A DNA stretch of 64,000 bases, from NCBI GenBank assembly GCA_019693395.1, contig JAAMXP010003108.1, positions 5,219 through 69,218 on the forward strand. Reading direction: 5' to 3'. Under the pieces are notes generated by a model. The model searched no databases and had not been told where the DNA came from. It worked only from the letters and a program-made list of their open reading frames with translations. This DNA is from Ettlia oleoabundans (lineage: Eukaryota; Chlorophyta; Chlorophyceae; Chlamydomonadales). Every line of letters starts with the position of its first letter. Position 1 is the stretch's first letter. Below, piece by piece: positions 36,367 to 47,321 of the stretch. The position numbers were made by a program, and so were the translations under genes.

Positions 36367-39300
36367 ATGGCAGCCTATTTCGACAGCTGGAGGACGCCCA
36401 ACAGCGAGGTCGTGGTGAAGAGGCGAGTGATCGACGCAAGGGCATCTTCTCTCGGCCAGCTGCTGATCTGCCAGCCCGCCCTGCTGCCACTGGCTGCCGC
36501 CATTCCCCGCCGCGTGCTTGCCATTATAGCAGCTGCTTCTCAGCCTTCATGCTCACGTTGCTCAACTGTGTACACTCATTCGCTGCCTACAGTGAGTGGC
36601 AGTGTTACTGTCCATACAGCCTCCAGACGCTACCTCTGGTGCTGCCTAGTGCTGTCGATGCCAGCCTACAAGTCGTGCTGCCGCTTTTTGGCGCCGCCAG
36701 TGCCAGCCCCTCTGGAACCGGCTTGGTGACGGGCCCAGATGGCAGCCTGGGTGCACCAGGAAGCAGCAGTTCTGTTGCGGTGGGCAGCAGCTTGAGCAAA
36801 GCTGAGTCGAGGGATGTGATTCTCAATGCCGGAGGGCCTGTATGGGCAATGGACTGGTGCCCAGCCGGCAGCGCCAGTACAGGCAGCAGTGGTGCAACAG
36901 CTGACGATGCAAGTGCAGGCCCTGCAACAAGTGCAACCAGAGCAGCAGCAGAAGGAACCTGCGATTATCTGGCGGTCAGCTGTCACCCATTGCAGGCGCA
37001 GCATAATGTCATCGGCGCGCTACTCCAGGGGCCAGCCTGCATTCAAGTCTGGCAGCTGAGCAACCCTGAGCCTCCTACCCAACCTTCCCAACAACGACAA
37101 CAGCAGCAGCAGCAGAAGGGGAAGCAGCAGCAGGCAAAGCAGCAGCCACAGCTTCAGCTCCCGCGCATGGTGCTGGCGTTGGCGCATGATAGTGGGCTGG
37201 CTTGGCACTGCCAGTGGTGCCCGGATGCCTCGCTGGCAGACAACTCTTCGCCTGGCAATGGCGACATGCTTCCTAGGTGAGGCAAGCCCCTAATTGACAC
37301 CTTCCAGGGGGCTGGTTGTAATCATTACTCTATCCATGGCGCTATGAAGTATGTAAAGCAGTGGCCGCTCTACCTGACATGGTGCCTGGCAGTGCCCCCT
37401 GGTGCCAGAGTATGTAGCGGTTCAGGCAGGTACATATAGATTGGTGGTCACAACTTGAAGTGCCTGCCTGCCTGCCTGCCTGCCCAGCCCGGCTGCCATC
37501 CGTCTGTCTGCAGGCTGGGTCTACTGGCAGCTGCCCTTGGCGACGGCAGCGTGCGCATCTGGCCGGTGCCCCAGCCGCATGCAGCAGCTCAGCAGCTGGA
37601 CCCAGCAGCAGCATCAGCAACAACACCACTAGTGCTGTCGGTGCCACCTGTGGCGGTGATTGGCAGCGCTGTGCTTGGCAGCAGCCTGCCATGTGTGCTA
37701 GACTGGCTGCCTGCGCCGCCTTATGATCTCTTGGCGGTGGGCTGCTGGGACGGCACGGTAGCTCTGTTCAAGCTTGTCCCTGGCGCACCGACGCCGACTG
37801 CCCAACACAACGGCGGCCTGCCGTCGGCGGGAGGACAGCAGCAGCAGGGGGCGGCGGCTGTTGGCGGCCATAGTGGCAGCAGCAGTGCACCTGGCAGCGG
37901 CAGCAGCAGCAGCAGCATGTACGGGCTTGAGTTGCTGTCCCATTTCAGCGCTGACGCTTTGCCGCTGCGCGCGCTGCGCTGGGTGCCGCCGTCGGTCTGT
38001 GGCGACACCATCGACTTGCTGCACCGCCAGGTGCTGCTGACAGCGGGGCATGAGGGCTGCCTGCGCATTTGGGACCTAAGGTGAGCTCTTGGTGGCAGAA
38101 TAGAGATAGAGAAGAGGCAAAGACGGGGACAGCTGAGCGCCTGGCAAGGGGTATGTTGCACTTGTTCGAGCCTGGTCAGCCCAGGAATTCATGAGAGCTG
38201 GCTGCTGCAGCCCTCCAGCAGTTGTTTAAAGTGTGATTGCCAGGTCAACCAGCCTGCCCTCGCCCACCAGCATGCTGTACCCGCATTGACCTGTATGTGG
38301 CGTTTTTGGTCATACCATGCAGGGACCCCTTCCAGCCGCTGTACTCACACGTCCTTTCCTCCAACTCCACCATTCTCTCAGGTGCACCCAGCCGCTTTGC
38401 GTGCTGCTTGCCGCGAAATGCCAGCATGGCAGCTTGCCATTCACGGTCACCCCGCTGTGGCTGCCTCACCCGGCTTGCCACCATCTTGTTGCCCAGGTTT
38501 CCAGGGTCAATTGCCCCACGACCCCCTTCTCCTAGATCTGTGAGAGGGTTTCGCAAGCTCCCAGTTGGGTGTATGTTTGCGTTTGTATGCAGCGGACTGG
38601 ACAGCCCGCCCCTTTGGGCTGCTTGTTGCCATGGAAGATGCCAGTTTACGCGGGATCGTGCTCGATTCAACGCTTATTAATCGTGCCACGGAACAGGGTG
38701 CGGGCACATTCAGGGCCAGGAAGTGTTCCAAGTGTCGGAATGGCACTGGCTTGTTTGGCACCAGAATTAAGGTGGTTCTGGGGAGATGTTCAGGAGACTG
38801 ATCGACTGCTTATGGTTGTGGTGCTCTTTACCTGCACATTTTCACCAACACACCTTTGCCTACACCCTTTCACCTTTGAGTCAGAACCAACCCAATTTAG
38901 GTGCTGGACTGCCACCGCTGGCGCTGTGAAGCCAAGACCATCTGCTCTGCTCTCTGCTAACGTCATGCTATGCCGTGCCAAGCTGTCGCCTGCAGAGAAG
39001 AAGGCCATGTTTAGCGTGACCTGGCGCGGGCTCAACATGGGCGCTCTGTGGAGCCTGGCGGTGCATCAGGGCATGCAGGCAAGCCACCCGCGCAGCTGCT
39101 GTTGCTGTTCTCAATGAGTCCCTGGCGGCGCATCAGGGCATGCATGCAAGCCCTCTTGTTGCTGATGGTGTGGTTCATGGGTCCCTTGCCTTCACAGCTG
39201 GGTGTGACGGCATTGATTGACCAGCATTGACCGAACCAGGGTGGTGTGTTGAAGTGAACAACCAGCTGAATGGACCAGGGTGCCGTTTTTCGGCTAGTAT

Positions 39301-40253
39301 TGCACATTGCTTCCTGTCCCACCTGCAAGGACTAGGCCCCAACCTATGTTCCTCCTGAGTACAGCTGGTGGCATATGGCGGCGAGAATGGGGAGCTGGGT
39401 GTGTTTTCGGTCGAGTATGAGGCCAACTCGCGGCGGCGCATGCCGCACACAGCGATAGCAGGTTGGTGCATGCTGTGTGCACGCTGTGCAGGCTGTGCGC
39501 GGCTTAAGAATGGAAACACTACTTCATGACCTGCACTGTGTGAGCGCTATGCATTGTTTCATTGATGCGAAGGTTGTCTCTTTCAGTTCATTGCAGTTTC
39601 TCAACCTTGGTGAAATGTTTGCCCATTGTGCTGGTGTGTGCTGTGGCCTGTGCCCCTTTTTTGTTCTACCACGTGGTTGATCCCCTAATCTAAGGCTCAA
39701 AAGTGCTACACAGCTCAGTAAACGACGCATGCGTGTTCCCTATACCAGCCCCTTGAGTGCAACCCACGCCCCAAACGTAGTGTGCTGTGCTGTGCAGCGC
39801 TACGAATTGAGGGGGGAGCCCTGGTGCTCAAGTCTCGGCAGGAGCTGGACACACAGCACGGCCTGTTTAGTGGGAAGGTCATGGAGCGCATGCCAAACCT
39901 GGCCGCTGCTCGGTTGCCAGGTGGGACCGGGGTGCTGCCATTATTGTGATGTGTGCAGAGCACTGCGGAGGAAATGGGGCGCCCATACTGTGGGAAGCAG
40001 CTGCGGTTGTGGGGTGCAGCTGCGGTAGGGTTCTAATGGCCGTGGGGAGCGGTGCAGTTGACAAACACATAACCCGGCGCTGCTCAGAAACCGTTGATCC
40101 GTTATAAATTGCCGGTTGCATCACTGGGTTGCAGATGAAAAGGAGGCGTTGCACCGAGTGGCATGGAGCCGGCACGACGGCAGCGCTGGCGCTTGGCTGG
40201 CAAGCGGGGGCGCAAGTGGGATCGTGCGAGTGCAGTGGATCAAGAGCAAGTAG
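36367..40253 (+). CDS. GTF3C2: WD40 protein resembling TFIIIC subunit GTF3C2 (yeast Tfc6-type)
   Basis: TFIIIC recruits RNA polymerase III to tRNA and 5S genes. Blocks in order: ILNAGGPVWAMDWCP (about 36820-36860), YLAVSCHP, ACIQVWQLSNPEPP (about 37035-37075), LALAHDSGLAWHCQWCP (about 37175-37230), LGLLAAALGDGSVRIWPVP (37510-37570), YDLLAVGCWDGTVALFKLV, GHEGCLRIWDLR joined by splicing to DPFQPLYSH (38330), then PFGLLVAMEDASLRGIVLD (about 38610-38665), LVAYGGENGELGVFSVEY (39362-39417) and a last exon with SGGASGIVRVQWIKSK, stop TAG at 40251-40253. The near-degenerate WD repeats and the G-G-x-V-W-x-x-D-W-C-P entry block fit this subunit. Gln runs occur near 37090-37150. The first exon (MAAYFDSWRTPNSEVVVKRR) is less certain than the rest. 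Confidence 0.78.
37461..37485. repeat. (TGCC)6 microsatellite
   Basis: Six tandem tgcc units in an intron of the TFIIIC-like gene, about 30 bases before a splice acceptor. Confidence 0.9.
39054..39153. repeat. Direct repeat of about 33 bases copying an exon end into the following intron
   Basis: The segment 39054-39086 (cctggcggtgcatcagg...) recurs at 39121-39153 with only a few substitutions and a 67-base period. The first copy covers the 3' end of a TFIIIC-like exon and its donor. Confidence 0.85.
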
Positions 40254-40558
40254 AATCTTGCTGTATAACTCTCACCGAGGTAATAACTGGAGCAGTGGCC
40301 CATTGACGCGGACGGGGCCACAACTCTGCGATGGTGGGATAGGAGGGGCCGTAAGCAGGACAAACCTGGGCGAGCAGTACGCATCATAGAGGATTAGCCC
40401 AGGCCGTCCGGCGCACATTCGCCCCATTGCTCAGTATATCGCTTCACCGCAAAGTCCAACCCTCTCCCCTCTGCTTACCTGGGTTGCGGAGAGAATCTCG
40501 CTCCGACGCTCCTCTCTACAACACTTGCAACACGCCCCTCTGTCGTGCATCCGGGTCC
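40254..40558. other. Short intergenic region
   Basis: About 300 bases between two plus-strand genes, expected to hold the TFIIIC-like 3' untranslated region and the promoter of the next gene. Nothing else is seen. Confidence 0.45.
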
Positions 40559-41197
40559 ATGTGGGCAGCCGTAAGCGCACCCTCTCACCTCATAAAGGCA
40601 CAGGCAGCGAGCGGCGGGGGCTCAGGCCATCCCACGAGGGTTCCTCGGCCTCCAAAGGCGCTCGCTTTTCAAGTGCAACCCGCCGGTATAAGCAGCAGCA
40701 GCACCACTTTCAGCAACGACAGGGCCGAGGCACCAGCACCCAGCTGTGCATGGCCTCGCGAGCAGCAGCGAGCGCAACAGCACCCACCGCTGGCGCAAGG
40801 CATCTTGGCCTCCCTGTTTGGAAACTGGGTAAGCTCCGCGTCGCGCCCTTACACGTGCGTTTCATTGGGTAGCTCTGGTTGCAGCCCCCGCTGACTCGGC
40901 GCTCAACCCACCCGCTGGCACAACCTGGCCCCCAACCCCACCACGTAGGGTGGCTGCTACGTCTGGTCTTTGTCTCTCGTATCACCTGTTGGGATGTGAC
41001 AGGGCACTTAAGGGCCAGATTAACCTTATTCTAGGGCTTTGTTTACCTAAACGCAGGCTGAGCCAACGCCAGCAGAAGCCGTGTTGCCGCCCGAAGTGCA
41101 GCGCCTGATGCACTTCACAGACGGGCCAGGAGCTTCGGAGCAGGACGCTGAAGAACAGCCCCTCCTGCTGCGCCTATGGCGTTACCAGGGCCCATGA
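40559..41197 (+). CDS. Small protein of unknown function, 136 residues, two exons
   Basis: Exon 1, 40559-40828 (270 bases, phase 0), ends in GILASLFGNW before a GTAAGC donor. Exon 2, 41057-41197, begins after a cgcag acceptor and encodes AEPTPAEAVLPPEVQRLMHF and ends LLLRLWRYQGP before TGA. The two exons join without a phase break. The N-terminal third (MWAAVSAPSHLIKAQAA, then a basic Pro/Arg-rich stretch) could be a mitochondrial or plastid leader. The rest is Ser/Ala/Gln-rich with a more ordered acidic-hydrophobic end. No known domain is recognised. The gene is supported by splice signals and clean frames only, so it might be lineage-specific. Confidence 0.5.
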
Positions 41198-42623
41198 CTG
41201 CGTCCCGTCTCGCACATCCCCCACATCGGCTGGCAAATTTTCAAGCGCCGTTGCGCGCACGATTTTCATGGTGTGCAGCCCAGCGCACCAAGCAGGCTAG
41301 GCACTTCCCACGGCATCCGAATGCAGTGTTAGCCGACACACACAGCGCGGCCATACTGCATAACGCCACCGAGCACGAGCACTTGCATAACCAGTTGCCT
41401 GCTTGATCTGGTGGTCGCCAGCCAACCACCAGCCGGGATGCCACATATAACTGACATGGGCCTCGGCTCCATCCATTGTACCACTGCGCAAACACATGAC
41501 TACTCAGTGCCTGCTGCCTATACACACCACGTGGCTCTCATTCTCTGCAATCCATCACAAGTTTTGCGCAAGGCTCCTTCTGTATTTATCTTTTTCTGTG
41601 GTTTGTGCACCCTTAGTCCCAGGCGCCCTGCCTGACTTTTTCGGAGAACCCCACCCTCCATCACCCGTAGCGAATTTTGCGTCTGTGTCTGCTGCCAGCT
41701 GATGGCTGAGTTTGTGCAGCCGCGGCTGTGCACCATCCCACCACCGTCCTCCGCTTGCCTGGCCCTGTTGCCACCTTTTTGTTGCTTGAAGCATTTTCCA
41801 GACCACTGTCAATTGAATTAATGCCCTGTTGCCCCCCTTGCCATTCCAAGGCTACCACAATTTTGGTAGCGTTTTTGTGTTATCAGAGGACCCCCTCCCC
41901 CAGTCTTGTAATTGTACAGCGTGTCTAGCAGCATGGGACTGTGAGCCGACAAATGTGTCTAGTTCCGTGGGAGGGTGAGCAGACACACAGGGCGCACAGG
42001 TGTGTGTTTGCGGTCCGGCAAGTCTGCCATAGATGGGAAATCCAGTAATGACAGATGTGTGATCTTTGCTGCAACTGCTGCTTGAACCGAAGCGGGCACT
42101 TGATCGCTCCCTGAGGAAACCCAAGAAACACATGGAACACGTCTCACGGAGGCCTGATGCAAGCTTGCAGAGCTTAGCTGGCAGGTTGGACGGGAGTGCG
42201 ATTTACATGCAGTGCTGCGACAGACAGACAGAAAGAAAATGTAAGGGTTGAGAGACTGTAAGGAAGGAAAGGCAAGCAGTGAAAGGAGGGAAATAAGAGA
42301 GGGACGGGTGTTGTAGTCGCATGGCAACAGCGCCGCGCTGCCCAAAGCGGGGGGGAAAGGCCTGGGAAGGAAGCCGCGGCAGGGCGGCAGCCTGCCTGTT
42401 GTTCCTAGGGTGCCTAAGTAGCTATGTGCCCTCAGGATAAAGAGTAGAGAGAAGAGCTAGGAACCTACAGAAAGGAAGCACCTGGCTAGTTAACAGACAG
42501 AGACTGACAGACAGGCTGCGCCCTCACAGAGGGGGGCTCGGCAAGGCAGGTGGCCGGGCCAGGCTGGCAGGCTCAGGGCGGATTCGAAGTTGCCGTTGCA
42601 TGTCAGCAGCTGGCCCAGGTTCA
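41198..42623. other. Convergent intergenic region, about 1.4 kb
   Basis: Lies between the stop of the small plus-strand gene and the stop of PP2A B55 on the minus strand. It holds both 3' flanks. Open frames are short and lack recognisable domains. A purine-rich stretch with cagaca/gaaag words runs from about 42220 to 42310. No gene is called. Confidence 0.45.
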
Positions 42624-45600
42624 TCATCGGCCTGTTGAACCTGCAGGGTACAAGAGACAACGCCCCACAGTTGAAGAATCGTGCAACGCAGAATTGGTAG
42701 GGCAGGCCACCGGCCAGCCAACCGCTGGCCGGCGGTGTTTTCCGCCGTTCTGCAGCCTGCTTTGCTCTTTGCTGACCATCCCCCAATATACACCTGCGAC
42801 AATCCTCCCATTCTGGACCAACCCTGCCCTACAAATCAATCTATGGCATGCTTTCTCTCATCCGCACCGACCACCCACCGTAGAAGAGGTAGAGCGAGTT
42901 GGATGCCGCTGTTGCAATCACATTGGCCTGCGGGTGCCAGCTGAGGTGCAGGAGCTTAGAAGTAAAGTCCTGGGAAATCGCGTCCTCCCCAGCCGTGAAA
43001 CTGCTGCTGCGGCTGCCCCGCCCGCTGCCGCCACGACTCAGACCAAAGCGGCTGGGCAGCTTGGCGCTGCTCTGCAGCCGCTTGCGTGAGGGGTCTCGGC
43101 TGGCCTCAAGCAAGCAGTCGCCGCTGCCGTCATGGCCCACAACCCTGCAAACAAAGAATAGAGCAGCATGCAGATCCATGGGTCGTTGTTTGTATGACCC
43201 TAGTTCTTTGACCGCAGCAACGAACACAACAAGGTGATGAAACCTGGCACGCGGGCACAACGGCACAACCATGCCTCTCAGCACCCACAATAGCAGAACC
43301 AAGCTTAGCAATGGACATCCATCAAGCCCTGAACTCAGCTTCCCGACACTTGTTGGATGTAGGTGAAGTGCTGGGCACGTGCCTTTACTCAACAACACCT
43401 CTATGACCCGACCCTACCTTCAATGCAGACCTCAACCAGAAGCCACCCACCTGAAAAAGTTTGAGTATGTCCCCGTGGCAAAGTGCTTGCCGTCCCCGCT
43501 CATAGCGCAGTCAAACTTGTCAAAGATGCAGTCGCTCTCGTACAGGTCGCACAGCTGAATGCAGAACGCAAAGCAGTGGCACACAAAATTGGAAAAGCAA
43601 CTAGCAGTCCAAGAGACACGGTAAGCGCATCGCACGGATGCCACGGTCATACAGTCTCCACACCCATGGAACAGCACATTCACAAAACGCCACCCACCTT
43701 TCCGCGCAACGACTCATGCACAGGGTATGCCGCCAGCGGCCCGCTATCCATATTGATGTCCCAGAGCTTCAGGGTCATGTAGTCGCGGGACAGGATGTAG
43801 CGACCACAGGGGCTGAACTTAATGTCGTTGATGCTGCTGATGATCTCACTGAAGAAGGATCGCGGGCCCTGCGGGATGGTACATTACGTGCGGCACAACA
43901 AAGAGATTACTACACTGCGGGATGCTGATAGCTTGCTCGTGGTGGTGAAGCCAGCAGTCACACAATGGGTCAGCCTGCTTCGCATAATGCGCTTATTGAT
44001 GAGAAACTGACCTGAACAAACGCACGGCAGCCACATTACAGTGCACCACACTGCTATCAGTACCTCCCGCTGGCCGGGCTGCTAGAGCATGCATCTCTCC
44101 GCCCTACTCCAGCCTTGTCCCCCAGCCCACCACTGCCTCCCATCCAAACCCGCCCACCGCATGTCCCCAACCCACCCACCAGCTCGGGCACTATCTCACC
44201 AAACCCACCCACCCATTGACCAATCGACCCACCCACCAACAACGCACCGCTGGCTCCGAATCCTCAAATAGCTTGGCATGCTGGTCACACAGCGCCGCTT
44301 GCCGCATGTCTGCCAGCCGTATCAGCCCCTTGCTGCTGCTGTAGCCAAAGAGGTGGCAGTGCTGCGGGTGGAAATCGGCGCAGGTGATGACCTGCAGAAA
44401 AGAAAGAGGAGGAGAGAGGCAGCCGGAGGGGCAGCAGCTGAGAGGAGTGCAGGGGAAGTCATCAAGTTTGGTTACAGATCATGTTGGATGAGCGAGGACG
44501 CATTACAGCAGCTCCAACACAACAGAACCAGGCTGCGACTCCTTGCCGCGACAAATGTAGGTATTGCTCCCGGCTTTTTGAAGGCAGAGGCTGGCACCAC
44601 CCGCCAATCACATGCTGGATAGGACCTAAAATCTTTCGTTACCACCAGCACACCACGACTACCCTTGCACACCCACGATCGTAATACTTGTATGTACAGC
44701 AGGCAGACCGCAGCCCAACAGGCCTCTGCTTTGTGCTGGTGAATGCTACCTTGTAGTCATTACCCCGCGCCCCACGCACGCAGCCAAGCACTCAGACCCA
44801 CACACCTCTGTGAGGTCCTCCATGTTCTGCGGCTTGATATCCACAATATTGAACGCCTGGTCCTGCCTGCAACACAGTTATACAACACAACAGAGAGCAG
44901 CACAGGTTCGGGGTGACATGTGTGACTATAGGCTGGAGTAGAACACAGAGCAGCACAAAGCAGCATGATACAAGCGCAGACAACTTGCCAACGAAGCAGG
45001 CGCTCTGAGATGCAAAAGTCACCAACTTGGTGACTTTTGGTGACAACAAGCTTGCCAACTGAACCCCAGCAGCACCCCAGGCCTGCAGCCAACCCACCTG
45101 TCAAGGTGCCAGAGGTTGACCCGCAGATCGTCCGCTGATATGAAGGTCTCACAGTCTGACGACAGTGCTATCGAGTTGATGTGGTAGGTGTGTGCGTTTG
45201 AGTATGACCGCTTGCACCTCGTACTCAGCAACGTCTCCGTGCCCACCACACGCGGCACGCGCAACACATGCGGCATCGCTGCTGCTGCGCTGCAGGCTGC
45301 ATTCAGCTTGTCTGGAGAGTACATGCCGGCGCTGCCTGGGCGCGATAGCCCCGAATTGAGAGTGCTGCTGCCATTTTGCAAGTTGAACTCAGCAAGCGAC
45401 GCCACACGCTTCTCATATACCTGCACGTGGTGGGCGCAAACACGCGGTATGATGAGGCAAGTGACCGCAAGGTGAGGGCCAAGCTGTGGGGCATCAGCAG
45501 TGGTCAGCAAGCCATATGCTGCTCATCTCCATATAATGCATTTACGTTGCAAATGATGCAACTATCGTGACAATAACAATGGCTCGCTCTGCTATACGTG

Positions 45601-46753
45601 CCACCAATCCGCCTGACATGGGCCTGCTGATGAAGGAAAGGCAGCCTAGAACCGAACCACAACTGCACGTGCTGCAGCAAACAGCTCCCCAACTGCATGC
45701 TCTGTGTGACTGCTTCAAAACACGCTGGCGGCGTGTGACTGCTTCAGAACACGCTGGCGGCATGCTGATGGGAGCTGCTAAGCATGCCCCAGCGCCCGCA
45801 TCCACCTGGCAACCCGTACCCAGCCCAGCTCACCTTCCACAGTTTAATGGTCTTGTCGTTGGTGGTGAGCAGCATGTGGGTACGCCCGCAGCACCGCCCC
45901 TTGACCCAGCGCACTTTGTTGATCTTCTCCTCAATCTCCAAGGATTTGAGGTAATCAAACTCAGGCTCATGAGATTGGAACTCCGTCAAATAGCGGAACT
46001 CATAGGGATTTGTGTGCAGCGGCGAGTCGGGGCGCGTATCAGGATGGCCGACGCGCTGCAGCACGGTTGTGTAGGGCCCGCAGGGCAGCCAAGTTTTGAC
46101 CGAAAGGCAAGAAGGGTGGAGTCAGGGAACACAGAGAATAGAGGGGGCACATGCCAGGTAGCATCACACCAGGCAGCAGACAAAGGGTGTACTTTCCGCA
46201 ACAGAATTTAGTGAGCAGCAGCAACCAATTGGCGCAAGGTATCGACCGCCATTTCTGGCTCTGGGCCTGAGGTGCGTGTGGCTCACCGGGCGTGAAGAAC
46301 CTATCCTTTCAAAAAGCACCACCCGCCCGCCCTGGTCGCCAGTGGCTAGATAGTCGCCGGTTTGATCAAACTCCACCGCTGAGATGATGTCGGCTGCAGA
46401 TCAGGCCAGCAGGCAATATGATGGGTGGGTGTGAGCTTACACATGCTTACACATTAAGGTAACACATGCTTATGTTGCAACAATAGGGTAGAACATCAGC
46501 CCTGCATTTGTTACAATTCCTCCCAGCAAAAAGGGAGAATCAGGGCAGCACTTGGCACATCAACAAACATAGGAACCAAAGCCAAGGAGCCACTTCATAG
46601 AAGCAACACTGAGTCGTGACGCTGCTTTTCAAAGTGCCACCACCCACCTTCCTGTACTTCCTCTCCGGGGCTCCGTTCACCAAACACCTGGCTGAAGTGC
46701 CATTCTAATGGCTCGGCACTGGCTGAAGCCCCTGTGGGACCCGCCAATGCCAT
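42624..46753 (-). CDS. PPP2R2: PP2A regulatory subunit B, B55/PR55 WD40 type
   Basis: Regulatory subunit that directs protein phosphatase 2A to substrates. The ATG at 46753-46751 gives [20 protein letters not shown], then [13 protein letters not shown], spliced to [20 protein letters not shown] and RVVLFER (about 46310-46390). Later exons: [20 protein letters not shown] and EEKINKVRW with [10 protein letters not shown] (about 45850-46000); [20 protein letters not shown] and [12 protein letters not shown] (about 45100-45190); [37 protein letters not shown] and RLADMRQ (about 44280-44880); [20 protein letters not shown] (about 43800-43860), [31 protein letters not shown] (about 43475-43530); and [20 protein letters not shown] before a short last exon ending STGR (stop TGA 42626-42624). 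All B55 landmark blocks are present. An Ala/Ser/Gly-rich insertion (about 45280-45390) and a Ser/Arg-rich stretch near 42985-43090 are local expansions. Confidence 0.95.
45013..45039. repeat. Perfect 13-bp inverted repeat with a one-base loop
   Basis: caaaagtcaccaa at 45013-45025 and its exact reverse complement at 45027-45039, in a B55 intron. A third copy of the word ttggtgac follows at once. Confidence 0.9.
45705..45762. repeat. 29-bp tandem duplication in a B55 intron
   Basis: tgtgactgcttca... at 45705-45733 is repeated at 45734-45762 with two substitutions. Confidence 0.9.
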
Positions 46754-47321
46754 CGCTGCTGCCGCCTATCTCAACAGGGCAGCTTTGCCCCAGGCCTGCG
46801 GCTGGCCGCTGCGGTGTTGAAGGGGCTGCCGCCCCGCTCGCCGAACTTCCACCACGCCGCGGCCTTCCTCTGAGCGGCCAACCTGCGAAGGTGCACGGAG
46901 CCCGTTATAGGCCAAGCACGCCTGCAGGTGCGCCTCAATAGGCGACTGACATCGGCCGTCTAACTGTTTGTTCAAAGTCAGGCCTGTCGCGGCGCCAGCC
47001 GCAGCACCTGCGCCGTATCCGAAAGCTGTCCACAAGGTCCCCAGGGCCCAGTCGTGCCGCCCGCCAACCGTCTGGGCTGTGTCACACTAGCTCGCCTCGA
47101 AGAGATCGCCGGCCGGCCCAAGCGCTGACCACGCTGGTAAGAGGATGAATAGTGCGATCAGGACGCAGTGCGGATCTCCAAGTGACGTGGGAACTACTGG
47201 GCCTCCACCTGTCTTCCGCCTTCCTGGCAGATGCACGCCGCTGCTGGCGTCACCTCCGCTGGCAACAACCTGTTTACACAAGCAGCCGCCACACCTGTTA
47301 CAGCTGGCAATGCAATCAGAA
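46754..47321. other. Intergenic upstream of PP2A B55
   Basis: 568 bases between the B55 start and the stop of the helix-hairpin-helix-like gene (both minus). An 89-codon Gly/Ala-rich minus-strand frame overlaps 46766-47035 (AFGYGAGAAAGAATGL) but has no ATG and overlaps the B55 first exon, so no gene is called. TGTAA words on the minus strand near 47275 and 47295 could be the polyadenylation signal of the next gene. Confidence 0.45.

Noticed and set aside
44130..44250. cccacccacc-type repeats that could hint at a minisatellite
   Set aside because: Low-complexity C-rich sequence in a B55 intron without a fixed unit length.
46766..47035. Minus-strand Gly/Ala-rich frame (AFGYGAGAAAGAATGL) that might be a small glycine-zipper membrane protein
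   Set aside because: It has no ATG, an in-frame stop lies just upstream, and it overlaps the first exon of PP2A B55. No upstream exon could be found.
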